From the NCBI RefSeq assembly GCF_008831285.2, contig NC_045146.1:1-64000 (forward strand): a DNA stretch of 64,000 nucleotides, written 5' to 3'. The DNA is from Nymphaea colorata (Eukaryota > Streptophyta > Magnoliopsida > Nymphaeales > Nymphaeaceae). Below are positions 50,460 to 64,000 of the stretch, one piece after another. The position numbers were made by a program, and so were the translations under genes. Within the stretch, counting starts at the first letter, position 1. Every line of letters starts with the position of its first letter. Below the pieces are notes generated by a model. It was given only the letters and a program-made list of their open reading frames with translations, searched no databases and was not told where the DNA came from.

Positions 50460-52160
50460 GCACCAATTATATATGCCTCATTTTTTCTTAATGGGTTAAT
50501 CAGTTGTGAACTCTCTTCAAAATAAACACACTTTTTTGGCAATTGGGATGAGGAAATTCAAAGTGCTTACTGATTTTAACAATCATGAAAACTTTTTTTT
50601 CTTTTTTTTTTTTTTGCATTTTCCCATTCTATGGGTTTTAGATGCGACCACTTTGGTTTGAAACTTTATAAACTATACGTGGGCCAAAAAGCTAGTCTAG
50701 CAAAAATGTTGTGTCAATTGGTGTTGAAGACTTGTCTTCATGCAACCCAGTCTCTCTCTCTCTCTCTCTCTCTTTGTGTAATATATATATATGTGTGTGT
50801 GTGTGTGCGCATGTGTGTCGAGAGTGTGAAACTAAATATAATTCTATAAAAAAACGTAAGATCATTGACTTATATGCAGATTTTAACGGTTTTTAATCCT
50901 ACAAAATTGTGGGAAACTTGACTTCACAAAAGTCAAATATTTTTATCATTGTTGTTTTGGCATTAATTATAAGTCATTCTTTCATTCTTTGTTGTCAGAA
51001 ATCAAATCTAGTACTGAAAAATGGTTAATTGAGCGATTCTGCTTACTAAATTAATTTTGTCATGACATGTACAAGGCTGGAGTTGCACAAAAAAAAAAAA
51101 AATACAATGACTTACGTATTCTGACTTGCCTGGTTTTTCTTCAGTGCAAGTTCTGTGGTAGTATGGCTTCCATAGACACGCTTCCGTACATATGTGGGCA
51201 TAATTGATTTATATTTGAAACAACCCCAAAAACCATGATTTTGACTTGCTCTAAAAGCATAAGGGGGCTCCACATATATTTTTATTATATCAATTAACAG
51301 GTTCGTCCGGAACTGTTTTATGTTCCTGATTGATGCAAACACATCTTAATGTAATTTTACATTCTATTAGATATGAATTGTTGTTTGTATTAAACAAAAA
51401 AAAGTCAAGCATTTTTGTTCTTAAATAAGTTATTCAGACAGAGGCTAAATGGCCAAAAACTACAACCGTTTGTGAAACTTGTTCAAACTAAATCAGTTCT
51501 TTGTTGCCAATTCGATGTGCACAAATATTTATTCATCTATTTCCTCGACTGCCATGTATCAGTAAAACTAAAATATAATTTTGGTACGTGGTATTTAAAT
51601 TTGACAATATCATTTTCCATATAGGTGCATCGAGGTATAAACTTTATAAGAGTAATGATAAAATGTTAGGGAGCGTTTGGCAACAGGAACACTAATAATT
51701 GTTTCATAAATTTGTTTTAAAAATTGAAGCAGATTCATTAAAGAATACATTAGTAATACTATTGCCAAATTTCTTGTTAAAAATATTTTAGTTGGGTGTT
51801 GGAATTGAAATAAAAAGGCAAAGAAAATCAAAACATGAATCTCTTAAAAAATGAAGTTTGAACAGACACACATGGAACTTAAATTAAAGCGACCAAGGTT
51901 GGGTTCGAACCAATTCCATCATCCTCCAAATCTGTTGAATCTCTTCATCGTTTTTCTTAAATTTCATACACAAACTTTATTTAATGTGTCAAAGTAAAAA
52001 CACACTGAAAGCCCGGTTAGAACTGTGTTTGGCATCAGCAAAAATATTTCTAGCCACTTTCCCTGCCTTTAACACGTTCGTTTTCCTTCCGCCTTTATTT
52101 TATCACAAAAAAATGAAAAAAAAAATCACTACTTTTTAGTGTATTCAAATATGTTATCAA
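50460..52160. other. AT-rich intergenic region upstream of the flippase gene
   Basis: Holds a compound CT/AT/GT microsatellite (about 50745-50818), scattered poly-A/T runs and no convincing open frame. Similarity to the arms ends near 50460. Confidence 0.5.
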
Positions 52161-52164
52161 TCAA

Positions 52165-52445
52165 TTCAACATGGAAAAAATTGCAAATTACTAAATATTT
52201 TAAAACCAATTAAACCAAGTAAAAGGACGATACATATTTACCAAATTTTTTGCTACCAAAAGTTATCGGCGTGCAAAATCGATGGCAAAAAATGAGACAT
52301 AACTCGCTGAAAAAAATTGAAAATTACTGAATATTTTAAAAACCAATTAAACCAAGTGAAAAATGATATATATGTACCAAAAATTTTTGCTACCAAAAAA
52401 GTTATGGGCATGGAAAATCGTTGGCAAAAAAATGAGACATCACTC
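52165..52445 (+). repeat. ~138-bp tandem duplication just upstream of the flippase gene
   Basis: Two units share ATATTTTAAAA.CCAATTAA, ACCAAGT.AAAA, TTTTTTGCTACCAAAA, GTTAT.GGC.TG.AAAATCG and GGCAAAAAA.TGAGACAT. They lie between about 760 and 480 bp upstream of the likely start codon. Confidence 0.85.
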
Positions 52446-52540
52446 ATAAGCATCTTCGTCGCGGATCTTACTTTTGGTGCGGCATCTTCAGGTGGTGATT
52501 GAGGGGGTGCGGGCCTGGATTTTGGGGTGCTCCCAGTGGT

Positions 52541-52546
52541 CACGTG
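52541..52546 (+). promoter_or_regulatory. G-box (CACGTG) in the flippase promoter
   Basis: A single CACGTGG lies about 380 bp upstream of the proposed start codon, in a locally GC-rich region likely to be promoter or leader. G-boxes bind plant bZIP and bHLH factors; whether this one acts is unknown. Confidence 0.35.
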
Positions 52547-52922
52547 GAAAGTCGCTATCACACCGTTGGCGCGGGAAAGAGCCATAGCGGAAGGAAAAGG
52601 GCCTTCTCCGTTGAGACGCCGACAGGCGCTGACGCGGTTGTTGAAGGAAGAGAAAGCGAAGGAGGCAGCGAAAATTTCGGGTTCATTTAATTTTCATCGA
52701 TTCTGAAAAGAAGAGAAATAAAGAAAAAAGAAAGAGAAGTTCCTTCTTTCTGGCGAACGCGCTGCTTCGTCTTCCCCTCTCTCTTACTGCGGTTGTTATT
52801 TCTCGTTGGTTGGGAGAGGAGGAAGGAAGGTGGGGAGGAAGAGGGAGACAGGGCAGCTGCGTTGGGGCGGAGTTGCGATCTGGTGCTTAGTCTCAAGGGA
52901 CGGGAATTGGGAAGGGAAGAGG

Positions 52923-55900
52923 ATGAACGGATGGGATTGGATCAAGGGGGCATCTTCGTCGTCGATGTCTTCCGTGCCGAGCATGGCGAGGTCGAGGACC
53001 TCTTCGCACATCACCGATCGGCAGCCTTCGTCGCGGACAGTCCGGCTTGGGAGGGTCCAGCCGCAGGCCCCCGGTCATCGGACCATTTACTGCAATGACC
53101 GAGAGGCTAATCTGCCCGTCAGGTTTAAGGTAGTTTTCTATCTGTACTTTGGCTGCTCTTGATCGTTTTCTCTTTCAATTGTCTATTCTTTCGTTTCTTT
53201 GTGGTGTGATCATTTCGAGCAACTTTATTAACTTTCTTATCGACCAACTAATATAGTCTTGGGAGATTTTCTGATGTTCTCGTGTTGGGCGTATGAGATT
53301 TGGGCTGGACACTTGTCTTTGGATATGCTTAAGGCCTTTAGTTCGACGAACTAGGGTTTGAATTATGGTTTGCACATTTGAGTTGGAATTTTAAAACATA
53401 GTGCTCATAGGTGGTTATCTGCGCGGCCGATAATGCGTATCTTCTCAACTTGACGAAACCCGAGGATGAGGGAAGCAGCTGATACCAAGACGAAGATGCA
53501 CTCGCAACCCTAATGGTCACAAAAATAATTCTGGAATCAAAGTCGGATCCCTTAGGGCTGGACTTTAATTCCTGGAAAAATGTTTACACTTTTTCGAATT
53601 TTAATCCGTGAACAGTACCTTTCTGAGCACATCGAGTTTGATACCTCAAAATTATATTTTTCGAATTATAGTCCATAATTATAATTCTGGAACATATGGA
53701 AGGGGAAAACTATTCTTCCATCCAAATTTTTTGCTTTTTTGGGATAATGATTCGTGGAAATCTTTTCTGGTGATGATGGCAGAACACTGAAATTTTAAAA
53801 TGTTTTTGACCGTGGCTAGCAGTTACGTAACATACACAAATCAGTTTATAGAGCAGCTATTTACTCAACAAAAAATTTTTGCAGCAGGATGCTTTACATA
53901 CTACTGTATGCTTTGGATAGTTGAGAAATTAAGGAGAGGAGCAATACGGTGACAATAATAATAAGTTCAACAAATTTGACAAGCACAAACATTTTTCTTT
54001 TATGTAAATAAATAAAAAATTAGACCACTAATTATTGAGTATGAGTCATGCTTCAAAATTTCAAAGTAACTACAAAATAGCTTTGAAAGATCCAATTAAT
54101 TTAAGAAAGAAAATAGGTGATAGAGGACATGTGGTAAGCAGCTGCCTCAACTCCCTGTAATTGTTTATTTGTTGAAATTACTGTACTTAACATTTAAGCT
54201 GTAGAACTGAATGAGGCACACAAGTAAAATCAACAAACCTTACATGCCAAATTTCTTGGAAATACATGGCTTCAAATATGGAACAAGCTAAATGCAGAAG
54301 ATTGAAGAAAATTACAATGAAATAATGACAGGCAGAGGGAGAGAGTACAGACCTTCTCCATGGCTGTAGTGTCATCGTTATGTCTTAAGCAGAAGGCCAG
54401 GTCAAGGCAATATAAAAGGTCTGGATTCTTCAGGCAGGGTGTAGAGGCAATATAGTACCGACCTTCCTATTCCCTATGAGAGTGCAAAGCTCAAGGCATT
54501 TAAGATGACTGATTTCTTTACAAACAACATCACTGGTCTCATCACTTTTTTGAGGAAAGATGACTTATTGCGGGAAGATAGAGGAGGAAACCGACGATGT
54601 GATGAGGACCCGACTAGGGATCCCTTGCAGGACCATTGCTTAACCCTGTTGAGAGTGCAGCGGTTGGATTGGAAGGCCACTATGACCTGGTCAAGAGGTT
54701 TATTATGAAGACTTTTCTTGGAAACTCGTGCTATTGTGGGTTAAGGAAACAACCCGTTCAAGGAGAGGTTGGTTGAGAGGTTATTGGTAGCCGTGTTACT
54801 GGGAGAGCCTTCTAGCACAAGATGCCAGTTCAGAGGAGCTTCATTCCTTTTGGTGTGGAGAGCTCATGCGTGTGAGGTGCCTGCTGAAGACTAGTGAGGC
54901 TGGCATTTGGACTGGCCGTCAGTCTATGCAATTTGATAAAGAAAAAGCAAATGACATCGCTAGAAATGGAGAGCCATGCTGTAGAAAAGGAAAAACTCGA
55001 TAAGTAAATTCTTATTCCAAGCATGGCCCAAAATGAGTGTGCTACACGGCTTAAATAGAAAAGCAACTAAGCGAGAAAAAACAAAGTTGGAAAGACAATT
55101 CAAAATTAAAATAAAGCAATTAGCATCTTCATCCTCCCCTTGAATTGCCGACCTTTTAGAAAGGAAAGGAATATTTTCTCTGCACGAAATGGGGAGTTGG
55201 TTGTGGTGTATATTTCTCTCTCCTTCCAATTAGAATGGCTTAATTGGTGGACGTTTCCTTTTTACCTCAGTTGTTTAAGTTCTTCATCATTATCTATATT
55301 TTTTTTCTTTATCTTCTATTTCCGTATGACTTGTGAAACTCCCACCATAGTCCTTTCTTAGCATAAGACAAAATTCAATAATGAATTTTATCTTTTTCAA
55401 GCTCCATAAAATTAAATGACGGAGATGACCACCCTTTGTGCATGCCCTAAGGGCCTCTTGTGGCTTGCGAATTTCTTCATGAAACCTTTCTCAAGCATGC
55501 TTTCCTTCTTGAAAAGTAAAAAATGACGAATAAAGTGCTGCACTATATGGGTTGGCTTTATTGGTGTTAGAAAACAATTTGAGATCTATATCCTTTTGAG
55601 ATCCATTTTTAAGTTTGGATCCATTTCAATTGATTCAAATGGATTCAAACCATCACACTTGGGAATGGGTTCCGGATCCAAGAGTTGTGGAGCACTTTGA
55701 ATGAAGGTCTGACCTAAGGAATTTTAGGTTTTGACACTTGGCTGGCCATGGCTGGGCCAAGGTGTGCGGATGATTGCGGATTAGATGGGTTCGCATCACA
55801 ATGTTACCTAATGATGTGAAGAAAACAAGCTAAGGACGTAGATGGTGGCACCATAACTGTGTAGCTGCTGCGTGAAGAAGAAGACATGCCTTAACAAGAC

Positions 55901-58900
55901 GAGAAGGAGAGGAGAAATGTTCACGTCGCCCTAACTGGCAAGAAAATAATTTAAAATATTTGGACCCCTCCAGGTCAGATTTTTCCAGAATGATTATTAT
56001 GGAACGGGGGGTCTATTTTGGAATTTTCATTTAGAGGGTGATAGCCAGGGCTCATCTTTTGAAATCTCAGATTAACATCTGCATGTAGTAGTGGAATCCA
56101 TGTGCATCAAGTGGGCTCTTAGGGTAAGGCGATCACTTCTAGTTTTCTAGTATAATTTGCACACAGAAATAATGTTCCAGTAACAAAATCCCTTGTGAGT
56201 CACACATGATACAAAAAAAGGCATAACTTTTCTTCAACCACTCTTATGCACACAATGCCAATGGGAAATATCAGATTGGCCTTTGGAAAATTGGAACTAT
56301 ATAACTGATAAACTGATTTCAGGAGACGGGCTAGAAGTCATTTTGGCAGCGCATTTTGCATAAGATTGGTTGGGATTTATGGCAAGGAAAACCTAGACAT
56401 AGTCTAGACAAAACCATAATGTTACTTTGTTACCAAATTAAATTTAAGGGATGGTGGAAGAGACAAGTCGAGGGCAAGAACCAGGCAGAGGAGTGAAGGA
56501 GATTGGAAGGAATGATGGAGGGGATGAGAGCCATCCTTTCTCCACCTGCTGCCTGCTGCCTGTATGTTTTCATAAACAGAACAGACAACTGCTGATTATT
56601 CATCTCATTAAGATGGGCATAGATGAAGTGGGATGAGTAAACCTTTGTTCTAACTATAGAATATAGTTATATTAGGAAATGTCGTGATAGTGGTGTTTCT
56701 GACTTATATGTTGGCCATATCATTTTGACCATACTCATCTTAGAATTTAGACTATCATAATTGTCTCTGCACTGCCATTCTTATTTTGAATATGTTATAA
56801 ACGGTCTTAAGGAACTAGTGTTCATCTTGTCTATAGCACTTGGCACTTGTCATATTTTGCTTTTTCTTTGTTTTCTTTTGCCTTGGTTGTTTTGCAATTA
56901 TTCCGTTTGAATGAGTCACATATACCTTAGCTTTTCAGGGCAACTCTATATCAACCACAAAATATAACATCGTAACCTTCCTTCCTAAAGGTCTTTTTGA
57001 GCAGGTATGTGGTCATTGTATGCAGATTCTATTTTTTCTTTTCCCTAATGACTTTACCACTTTGATTATAAATGTTCATTTCTTCAGTTGACCCCTCTGT
57101 GGATGTTCTCTTTTGGTCAACTAACAGTTTAGGCGGGTGGCAAATTTGTACTTCTTGATGATATCTATACTATCTACCACACCAATTAGGTAAATACTTT
57201 TGTCAGATCCTGTTTCTGTACCCCTTCATTGGTATCTCTCTAAATTTTTGTAGTTATAATCTGGTAGTGCTCATGTCATGCATATCAAATATGAGGCTAC
57301 AAGCGTTGTTTCATATATGTTTCAGAACAGGTATTTCATGTACATCATTTTTCTGAACGTTCATTGTCATATGCAGCCCTGTGCATCCTATTACAAATGT
57401 GGTCCCTCTCAGTCTTGTGCTGTTTGTTTCGCTTGTCAAGGAGGCATTCGAGGACTGGGTGAGTGGAAATTTTTGTCTTTATCATGCAATATGATTCTCT
57501 ATGTATATTTAAATTTCTTTTGTTTGTATCTGTTGCCACTATTTGGGCATGCCCCTGAAAGCAATGCTACTCTGTTTGTCATCTGTTTCTCTCTGTTTTT
57601 CTATACACACATCAATACTTGTTTGCAGGATATTGTGGTGCATTTTTAGGAAAGGAAAGGAAAGGGATTTATGTATTTATTTATTTTTTGGGTGGTGTGG
57701 GTGGTGGGGGAGGGAGGCTGGTGAGGGGAAAATGGTTACTGTGTTCTTCAGAGCCCCTTTTTTCCATCAGGCTTCAAGTACAACCCTTCTAGAAAAAAGT
57801 AGCAGGGGTTGTTCACTTGATCTAGTTCATCAAATCTGTTTGTCATTGACTCATCAGTTATTTACCCAACAGCATACTTTGGTCGCATTGGTTGAACAAA
57901 AAACTTTAGATTTATATGACTCAATTATAGTGCAATTCTGAGCCATTGGTTCTTCACCTCTTTAGAAAGTGTATATGAACTCATGAAGCATGTTTTCCAG
58001 TAAGTTGCCAATTGGACATTAAGGTACCTGGATTTTTGCAGGCCTTAGTAAGAGTTGAGGAATTTCACATGCATACAAAAGCATAGAGACAAACATATAC
58101 CTTGTTATGCTGAATTTTATCTTAACCTGTAGTCTCCTTTGTTTCTGCTGATTTCAGAAACGGCTGAATAACGACAAAGTGATAAATAGCAGTCCTGTTG
58201 ATGTATTGGTGGAACAAAAGTGGGTTTCTATACCTTGGAGGAAGCTGCAGGTTGGAGATATTGTTAGGGTAAGTATTTCATTGTTTATTTCCATGCAGTC
58301 AATATCTGTAGTGAATGATTCATTTTTGCAAACATGGTTGTTGCCTTTGGTTTTCGATGTCGGTTACTAAATATTATTGTTCTCTGTGATAACCATAACC
58401 TGAACATAGCACTCAAGTCTTCCTCTGTATAGTATATATTATATAATGTCTTCTGACTTCTGAGATGATTGTAACCACTTGATTATGCATTATTGCTCCA
58501 AGCAAATACCTTTTTGTTTGAACTTTCAACCAATTTTTCTGCACATTATCACATGATTCCTGCTTCTGTAATTCTAGTCCATTTCCCATTTCTGCCTTGC
58601 TGGTCATTGTGGTTTTCTTTGCTGCTCTATAAACTATGTCCTACAATGTCAATATTTATGCGTCCAGTAAAGTTTGGAGTGGGAGGCCTTCTTTTTGACA
58701 TGTTTCTTTGTTAGATGTTATAAAATTAAAATCTCAGGATTGGTTGCCAATAACATTTGGGTTTCCTCAGGTGTTTTTTCTCAGTAATAGTTTTTGTTGG
58801 GAACATATATGAAATTTTAGAAGTTTAGAAAAAGTTAAAGGATTAAAATGGAGATATATTTGTTACTGCTGATATTTAGAACTGTTTTGATATTTTTCCA

Positions 58901-61900
58901 ATATTATTGCTCAAGAATGACAGTAATTTTTTGTCAATATGTCAACATGCCAGTGAAACTTGATTATCTATCTCAAACTTCGAGGGGAAAACTGGAAAAA
59001 AAAAAAGAAAAACTTTCTAGCTTTTTGCCATGCATTTTGCATAATTCTGGCATATTTATACTTGAGTTCACTCTTCACTGCCTCATATTAGTTGTCTGCC
59101 TCTGTGCTAAAATGTGAGTATATTGCAGGTTAAGCAGGATGGATTTTTCCCTGCAGATTTGTTGTTTCTTGCTAGCACAAACGCAGATGGTGTCTGCTAT
59201 ATTGAGGTTCTTTGCCTTTACCTGCTTTCTTAAAAACTCCTGTCCTAAGAAATAACTATGTTGAGCAAGTCGTGACAGATGGTTATTATCAATGTGACTG
59301 AATATAATCTTTGGCATTAGACTGCAAATCTTGATGGTGAGACAAATTTGAAGATAAGAAAAGCACTTGAAAGAACATGGGACTATGTGCTCCCAGAGAG
59401 AGCTGCTGAATTTAAAGGTAACATCGACTGTAGGATTATAGTTTATCATGCTACTCCTGTTATCACAGATTTCTTACTCTGGGTTGTAGACATTACTCTT
59501 ATTTGCTAGTGCTGAAGCCATCTGAGATATGATCAAGATATATTCATGTAACTGCAAATAGATGGATTCGCTTATTTCCATTTAGGCTATATACGGAAAT
59601 GTCAGTTTTATCTAAATTCTGTGTCTGCATCCACTAAAGGAGGCTGTACTTGCAAATGGAATTTTAGAAACCTCAGACTCCATGTAGTAGTACTATTTGA
59701 AATTATGATAATTGTACCACAACATTCATGCTATTTCCTTTTGGGATACAGAGTCTGAGGGCCACCAAAATATAACTTGTGTTAAGGATTTCTCTGGTTG
59801 AAAATAGCTTACATTGCTACATGTAATAAATCTGTTAATATGAGAATGCACTCTTCTTGGTCATGGGAAAAAAAAACTTTTAGTCTATTGGAGAATGCTT
59901 GTAATTCTAATTTTATGGGCTTTGGTGTTGAGAAAATCAAAATTTTCTCTATTTTTAGCGAGATAGTAATAGTAGTAAAGTATGGATGTCCTTGACCTGA
60001 TATATACTATCTTGTCTGGTCCTAAGTTCCAAACTGTAGATGATGTCCTACAGCCTATATGGCATGAGCAATGAAATATGTATTGACGATATGACACTTT
60101 GCATTGGGTCTTGGAGAGCAGGGGATGTTTGAGTTACTGCCTGTTTAAGTCATTAAATATAAATAAATAAGAATAAATGCTTAAAAGGAGATTGAAAGAA
60201 AGGGAATGATGCGTGTACTATTCCATCTTCAATTTCTTGCCTAACCAAAATGGATTCAAGGAGGGGCAGCACCTATGCCCCTTTTCCTTCTCTTGTAGAA
60301 AAGTAAGAACCTATTCTTTTTGTCAAACACAAAAAAAGAGGTGTGAACCATTAAGAACTGTTCAAAGAGTGTTACTATCAGTGTCCAGAGCCATCAACCA
60401 TTTCAGTTCACGCTTATAGAAGTGTATTTGTTGCTATTCCATGGGGAATCATTTGTTTGGTTGCATTCTACTAGGATTACTACCAATCCATAGGTATGTT
60501 ATGTAGAATTTGGATTGCCAGCAGGGTCAAAGTTGGCATATGGTGGTTCCTGGTTGGAGCCTCTGAAGTGGTCACATTGCAGTCTGCAAATAAATGCCAT
60601 GGCTGATGAGATGAGGTGGCCTTTGTAAGGGTGTAAAGCTGATGGTTTAAGTTAAGGTGTAAGCCTTGTGAATGGAGTCCACTTGTTGTAATTGATAGTA
60701 CGACTGAATCAAATAGAAAGAAATTGATAATGTGACTCACATAAGCTACTAGGCTTTAGAAAAAACAAATTAGTAATATAGTGACATTATAGTTTAAGAA
60801 ATTCAACTCATTTAGAGAACTTACAGGTAGCAGATATAGTTTTTTCTGGAATTGTCGGTCATTGTTGTCGACTATAATCTGATAGCCTTCATTTAAAGCA
60901 ATGTTAGCTTCTTGGGGGTCATAATAAATGTTTGGTTAAAAGTTAAGTCCTTAAAATGCCATTGCTGCAAGCAATTCTTTAGGGTGCATTTGAGGCTCAT
61001 AATGTGCAGACATCGTGGTTGTTAATTGGTAGGCAAGTTTATTACTCTCAAAGGACATCATTAACATAGTCAATCTGCGAGATTAGCAACCCTTGCTGGA
61101 TGCAAGGAAGGATCTCCTTTCATGAACCTATTCACAAAAAGAAGAGGAAGAAATGTTTTAACTCTATCTAATCTGCATAACAAATGATGTTAATATTCTC
61201 CATAATATCTATGATCATTTATCCTTGTAAGGCAGCTCCTCTTTGGTCTGTAGATTTGCTTAGTAGATTACATTAATGATATCTTAGTGGGTAGAGGTGA
61301 TATGCTCAATCTGTATGCAAGTAATCAAAATAATGCTTTTAGGACAATGCTGACATTAGTTTTGTAGTTTTGTCCAGGCATGCCAATCCATAGCTTCTGT
61401 TAGTTATGTGATAGTGAAAGTTAGCCAAAGATACATTTTTGCAATCTACAGAAAGGTTTTTTTTCTGTGACAAGTTGACGGGGGTTTTCCATACGATATG
61501 GTTCTTCAGCTGTTTGTCATGCATGGTTGGTGTACAGCCTCTTGCTTGGGAAGTTTCCTGTATTTGCGTACCTCTAGATGGCTGGTTTAATTTAATCACT
61601 TAATTCACTTTGGATATGCTCTTTCTCTAATTCAACAATATCTATTGAGCCAACTTGTTGAACAGTGGGGTGACCTGTATTCTTTTTCTATGTGGCAGAA
61701 ATGGCCATAAATATGTTAATGTGAAGATATGAAAACTATATGATTTTTCTTTGACTAGTGGAAGTTTGTTTTTCCTTTTGTTGTTTTAGGTGAAATACAA
61801 TGTGAACAGCCCAACAATTCACTGTACACATTTACTGGCAACCTTATCATGGAGAAGCAAACCTTGCCACTTACTCCAAATCAAGTTCTTTTGAGAGTCA

Positions 61901-64000
61901 GTATCACCATATTTTAAAATTTTGAACGCAAAATGGTGCATCAAGAGTTGTTAGTAGATTGTTGTTTTTACTGTCAGATTGTGCCCCTAATGTTATGTTT
62001 TTATAATAGCCTGAGCATAATCTGATTCCAGCAATGCAACACAATATTTTACAAATTATTTGTTCTATACTGGTTCATTGTGCCGAGTTCTAATATTATT
62101 TTTTATCATTATTTTTCAATCTTTAGTATTATTTGGATCTTTTATTTCACAGCTTCATTTTGTGTTTTGCCTCATGGTTGTTCTAATATGTTGGCCTGCC
62201 CCAATTGATTCGTCACGGCATTGATGATGTGCATTGGTTATTTCAATTTTAACTGTTATCTGCTGTTTGTATCTTGTTCACATTAGAGAGTCTTAAAATC
62301 ACCATGAAATTGCCTGCTGTAACACTTTATTTCAGTACCTAGAGGTAGGTGAGGAGTAGGAGTGTGCAAGCTGTGACTTGTGAGTGGTGATGTACATTAT
62401 AAATATTGGCATAAAAGCCATGTTATGACTAGATGCACTTTTCCCTTTTTCCTTATCCTTCTATCTGATTATGAATATTTGGAATCGGTTGATGATTAGT
62501 ATACTTTTGTTCATCTTATGCTTGTTTCTCTTGTCAGCATCATTCCATAATTTCACTCTTTGTAGTGCTCCTGCATTATCTTGTTTCTCTGTATGTGAAT
62601 GCTGCCTTGCCCTAGCTTTGAGCTTTGAACTGATTCTCAATAAGTGGTAGCATCTATTCTCTTCATTGCGCTGCTGCAGGGCTGCAGCCTTAGGAACACC
62701 GAGTACATAGTAGGAGCAGTTATCTTCACTGGACATGAGACAAAGGTGTAGTGTTTTTTTTATCAGTATTGAGTCTTGATGTTGGTTTACTTTGTTGATA
62801 TCCATACGGTTATGTGGATTTTCCTTGCCTGAGCAATAAAATCCAGTATCACAGATATCGTAGTATTTTCGAAAATATCGCGATGTTAACGTGACAAATA
62901 AGAAAAACGAATAAAAGGGAAAAAATCGCGATATTTTGAAAAACATGGAGAAAATATATTTATCGCATTATTATCACATTGGTTTCGCAATTTTTCCTAG
63001 TTTTTCATTTTTCTATTTTTTAGCATTGATATCATCGAGTCATCATGGATTTACATTTAAACTTAAACTAAATTATTTTTCATCATTTTATCGTCATTAA
63101 AACATTCCTTTTAACACTTTTATCTAGTTTTATTTATGTTTTCCTATTAGTTTGTGATTTATTTTATTTATACTTGATGTTTTTTTATTTTGTAAAGTTT
63201 TTTTTTAGTTTTCTGAGATTTTCCAAAAAAGAAAAAATAACTTTGCTGAAAAATACCTGAGAAAAGTTTTGCGGTTAAAAACCCAAGAACGATATTTATG
63301 ACAATATCAAAATCTAATTGATGTAAATGGATTTTTTTGCAGGTGATGATGAACACTATGAATGTTCCTTCAAAAAGGAGTACCTTGGAAAGAAAGCTTG
63401 ACAAACTCATATTAACACTTTTTGGTGCTCTTTTTTCTATGTGCTTAATTGGAGCGATTGGCAGGTAAATCACTTGCCTAGTAAATAAATGCCTTTTGAT
63501 TTTCTTTTAATTATTGGATATGTTTTTTCAAACAAATAAACTGAATACCATTATGGGCTTTAAAATTTCCTTGTTCATGAATAATGATCTTACTTTTGGC
63601 AGCGTGTGTGGCAATGCTGAGTTTTTTTTGCTTTGTCTACATTTTCATGTCTATATAATCTTACAAATTTGAAATTATTTTCTTCCCTTATCCTATACTC
63701 CAAGTAGTTATTATTATAAATGTTTTGATAATTAGGCCATACCATGTGATGATGGTTTCATGACATCTCAAAATTTGCAGCGGTGTTTTTATCAGCCGTA
63801 AATATTATTATTTAGGTCTTCATGTGGATGTGGAGAAGCAGTTTAATCCCAGCAATAGATTTGTGGTATGGTTCTGCACGTTCTGCTTGCTATGCTGATT
63901 TCTGTAGCTAGGTTTTTGCATTGTGGCTTTTTCTTCTTATTCTTCATGTCTACAAGCATAAATATCTTCCATTGGTTCTGCAGGTTGCCATTCTTACGAT
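52923..64000 (+). CDS. ALA3: Phospholipid-transporting P4-ATPase, ALA3 type (5' part, 12 exons)
   Basis: A P4 flippase moves aminophospholipids to the cytosolic leaflet. Arabidopsis ALA3 works with ALIS partners at Golgi/post-Golgi membranes. Exons, joined by GT-AG sites in frame: 52923-53129, 56939-57004, 57128-57189, 57377-57458, 58158-58268, 59129-59206, 59321-59417, 61790-61896, 62680-62745, 63343-63464, 63781-63865, 63984 onward. This gives 366 codons of a family usually near 1,200 residues. Visible features: NDREAN and [15 protein letters not shown] leading into TM1 (about 92-110), PISP (110-113), the actuator-domain DGET (207-210), [31 protein letters not shown], and TM3 (about 313-332). 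The phosphorylation site lies beyond the window. The first ATG could also be at 52965 in frame; 52806 would add 39 unlikely residues. No stop or frameshift was seen, so it looks functional. Intron 1 is unusually long (3.8 kb). Confidence 0.95.
53130..56938 (+). other. Long intron 1 of the flippase gene
   Basis: 3.8 kb between GTAGTT donor and CTTTTCAG acceptor, whereas most other introns here are 0.1-2.4 kb. It contains AT-rich sequence and a stretch at 54450-55150 with several mutually offset open frames that could be a decayed insertion. No recognisable domain was found. Confidence 0.7.

Larger units (their letters stand above)
41750..50460 (+). repeat. Third, diverged copy of the arm segment
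   Basis: Collinear with the left arm from about position 450 to about 9190 and in the same orientation. It shows more substitutions and several structural differences. It has only one LTR-like module (about 43650-44340) where the arms have two. It carries an extra piece at 43440-43610 resembling 10325-10510. It has a complete fold-back element with both ends, and a longer LINE tail reaching about 50410. Divergence is clearly higher than between the two arms, so it is probably an older duplicate. Confidence 0.85.

Noticed and set aside
51890-51925. GGTTGGGTTCGAACCAATTCC looks like the T-arm of a tRNA
   Set aside because: No A-box, anticodon stem or acceptor pairing is found at the right distance upstream.
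52499-52690. 63-codon frame upstream of the flippase gene
   Set aside because: It lies in the GC-rich promoter or leader region, overlaps a - strand frame and has no family resemblance.

Overview
The window looks like gene-poor, AT-rich nuclear DNA of a flowering plant. The evidence is GT-AG introns, plant LINE and TRIM (terminal-repeat retrotransposon in miniature) remnants, long AT and CT/AG microsatellites, a plant-type U-box kinase exon and an ALA3-type flippase gene. I cannot name the species. Only one gene looks intact: the 5' third of a P4-ATPase (phospholipid flippase, ALA3 type) on the + strand from about 52.9 kb to the window end, with twelve exons readable by splice sites and reading frame.

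Layout. About 3-9040 and 16032-25088 are near-identical ~9 kb arms of a large inverted repeat. The ~7 kb between them holds an isolated U-box-type kinase exon (10929-11486), a GC-rich patch of unknown origin (about 13850-14325) and rearranged pieces of the arms. 25.1-29.1 kb is a tandemly duplicated region with a short GC-rich open stretch. 28.97-31.16 kb is the inverted counterpart of 10.28-13.57 kb but lacks the kinase exon. 32.8-34.65 kb (- strand) is a much older relative of the arm segment 2-5 kb. 35.8-36.6 kb is a LINE remnant. 37.9-38.06 kb holds what looks like the terminal exon of an unrecognised gene on the - strand. 40.88-41.44 kb is a complete TRIM retroelement with a 5-bp target duplication. 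41.75-50.46 kb is a third, more diverged copy of the arm in the same orientation as the left arm. 50.46-52.4 kb is AT-rich intergenic DNA, followed by the flippase gene.

How it fits together (inference). The - strand order 34.65 to 28.97 kb is collinear with the + strand order 2.0 to 13.6 kb once transposon insertions are removed. The accessory part therefore looks like several generations of one ancestral locus, copied, inverted and loaded with transposons: a ~2.3 kb fold-back element, LINE 3' ends and LTR-like modules with tRNA-Met primer-binding sites. The recent 9 kb inverted repeat could form a very long hairpin if transcribed, making it a plausible small-RNA source. Almost all open frames in this part are short and not conserved between copies, so I list them as repeats rather than genes. 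Coordinates of repeat boundaries are by-eye estimates; splice sites and TRIM ends were read base by base.
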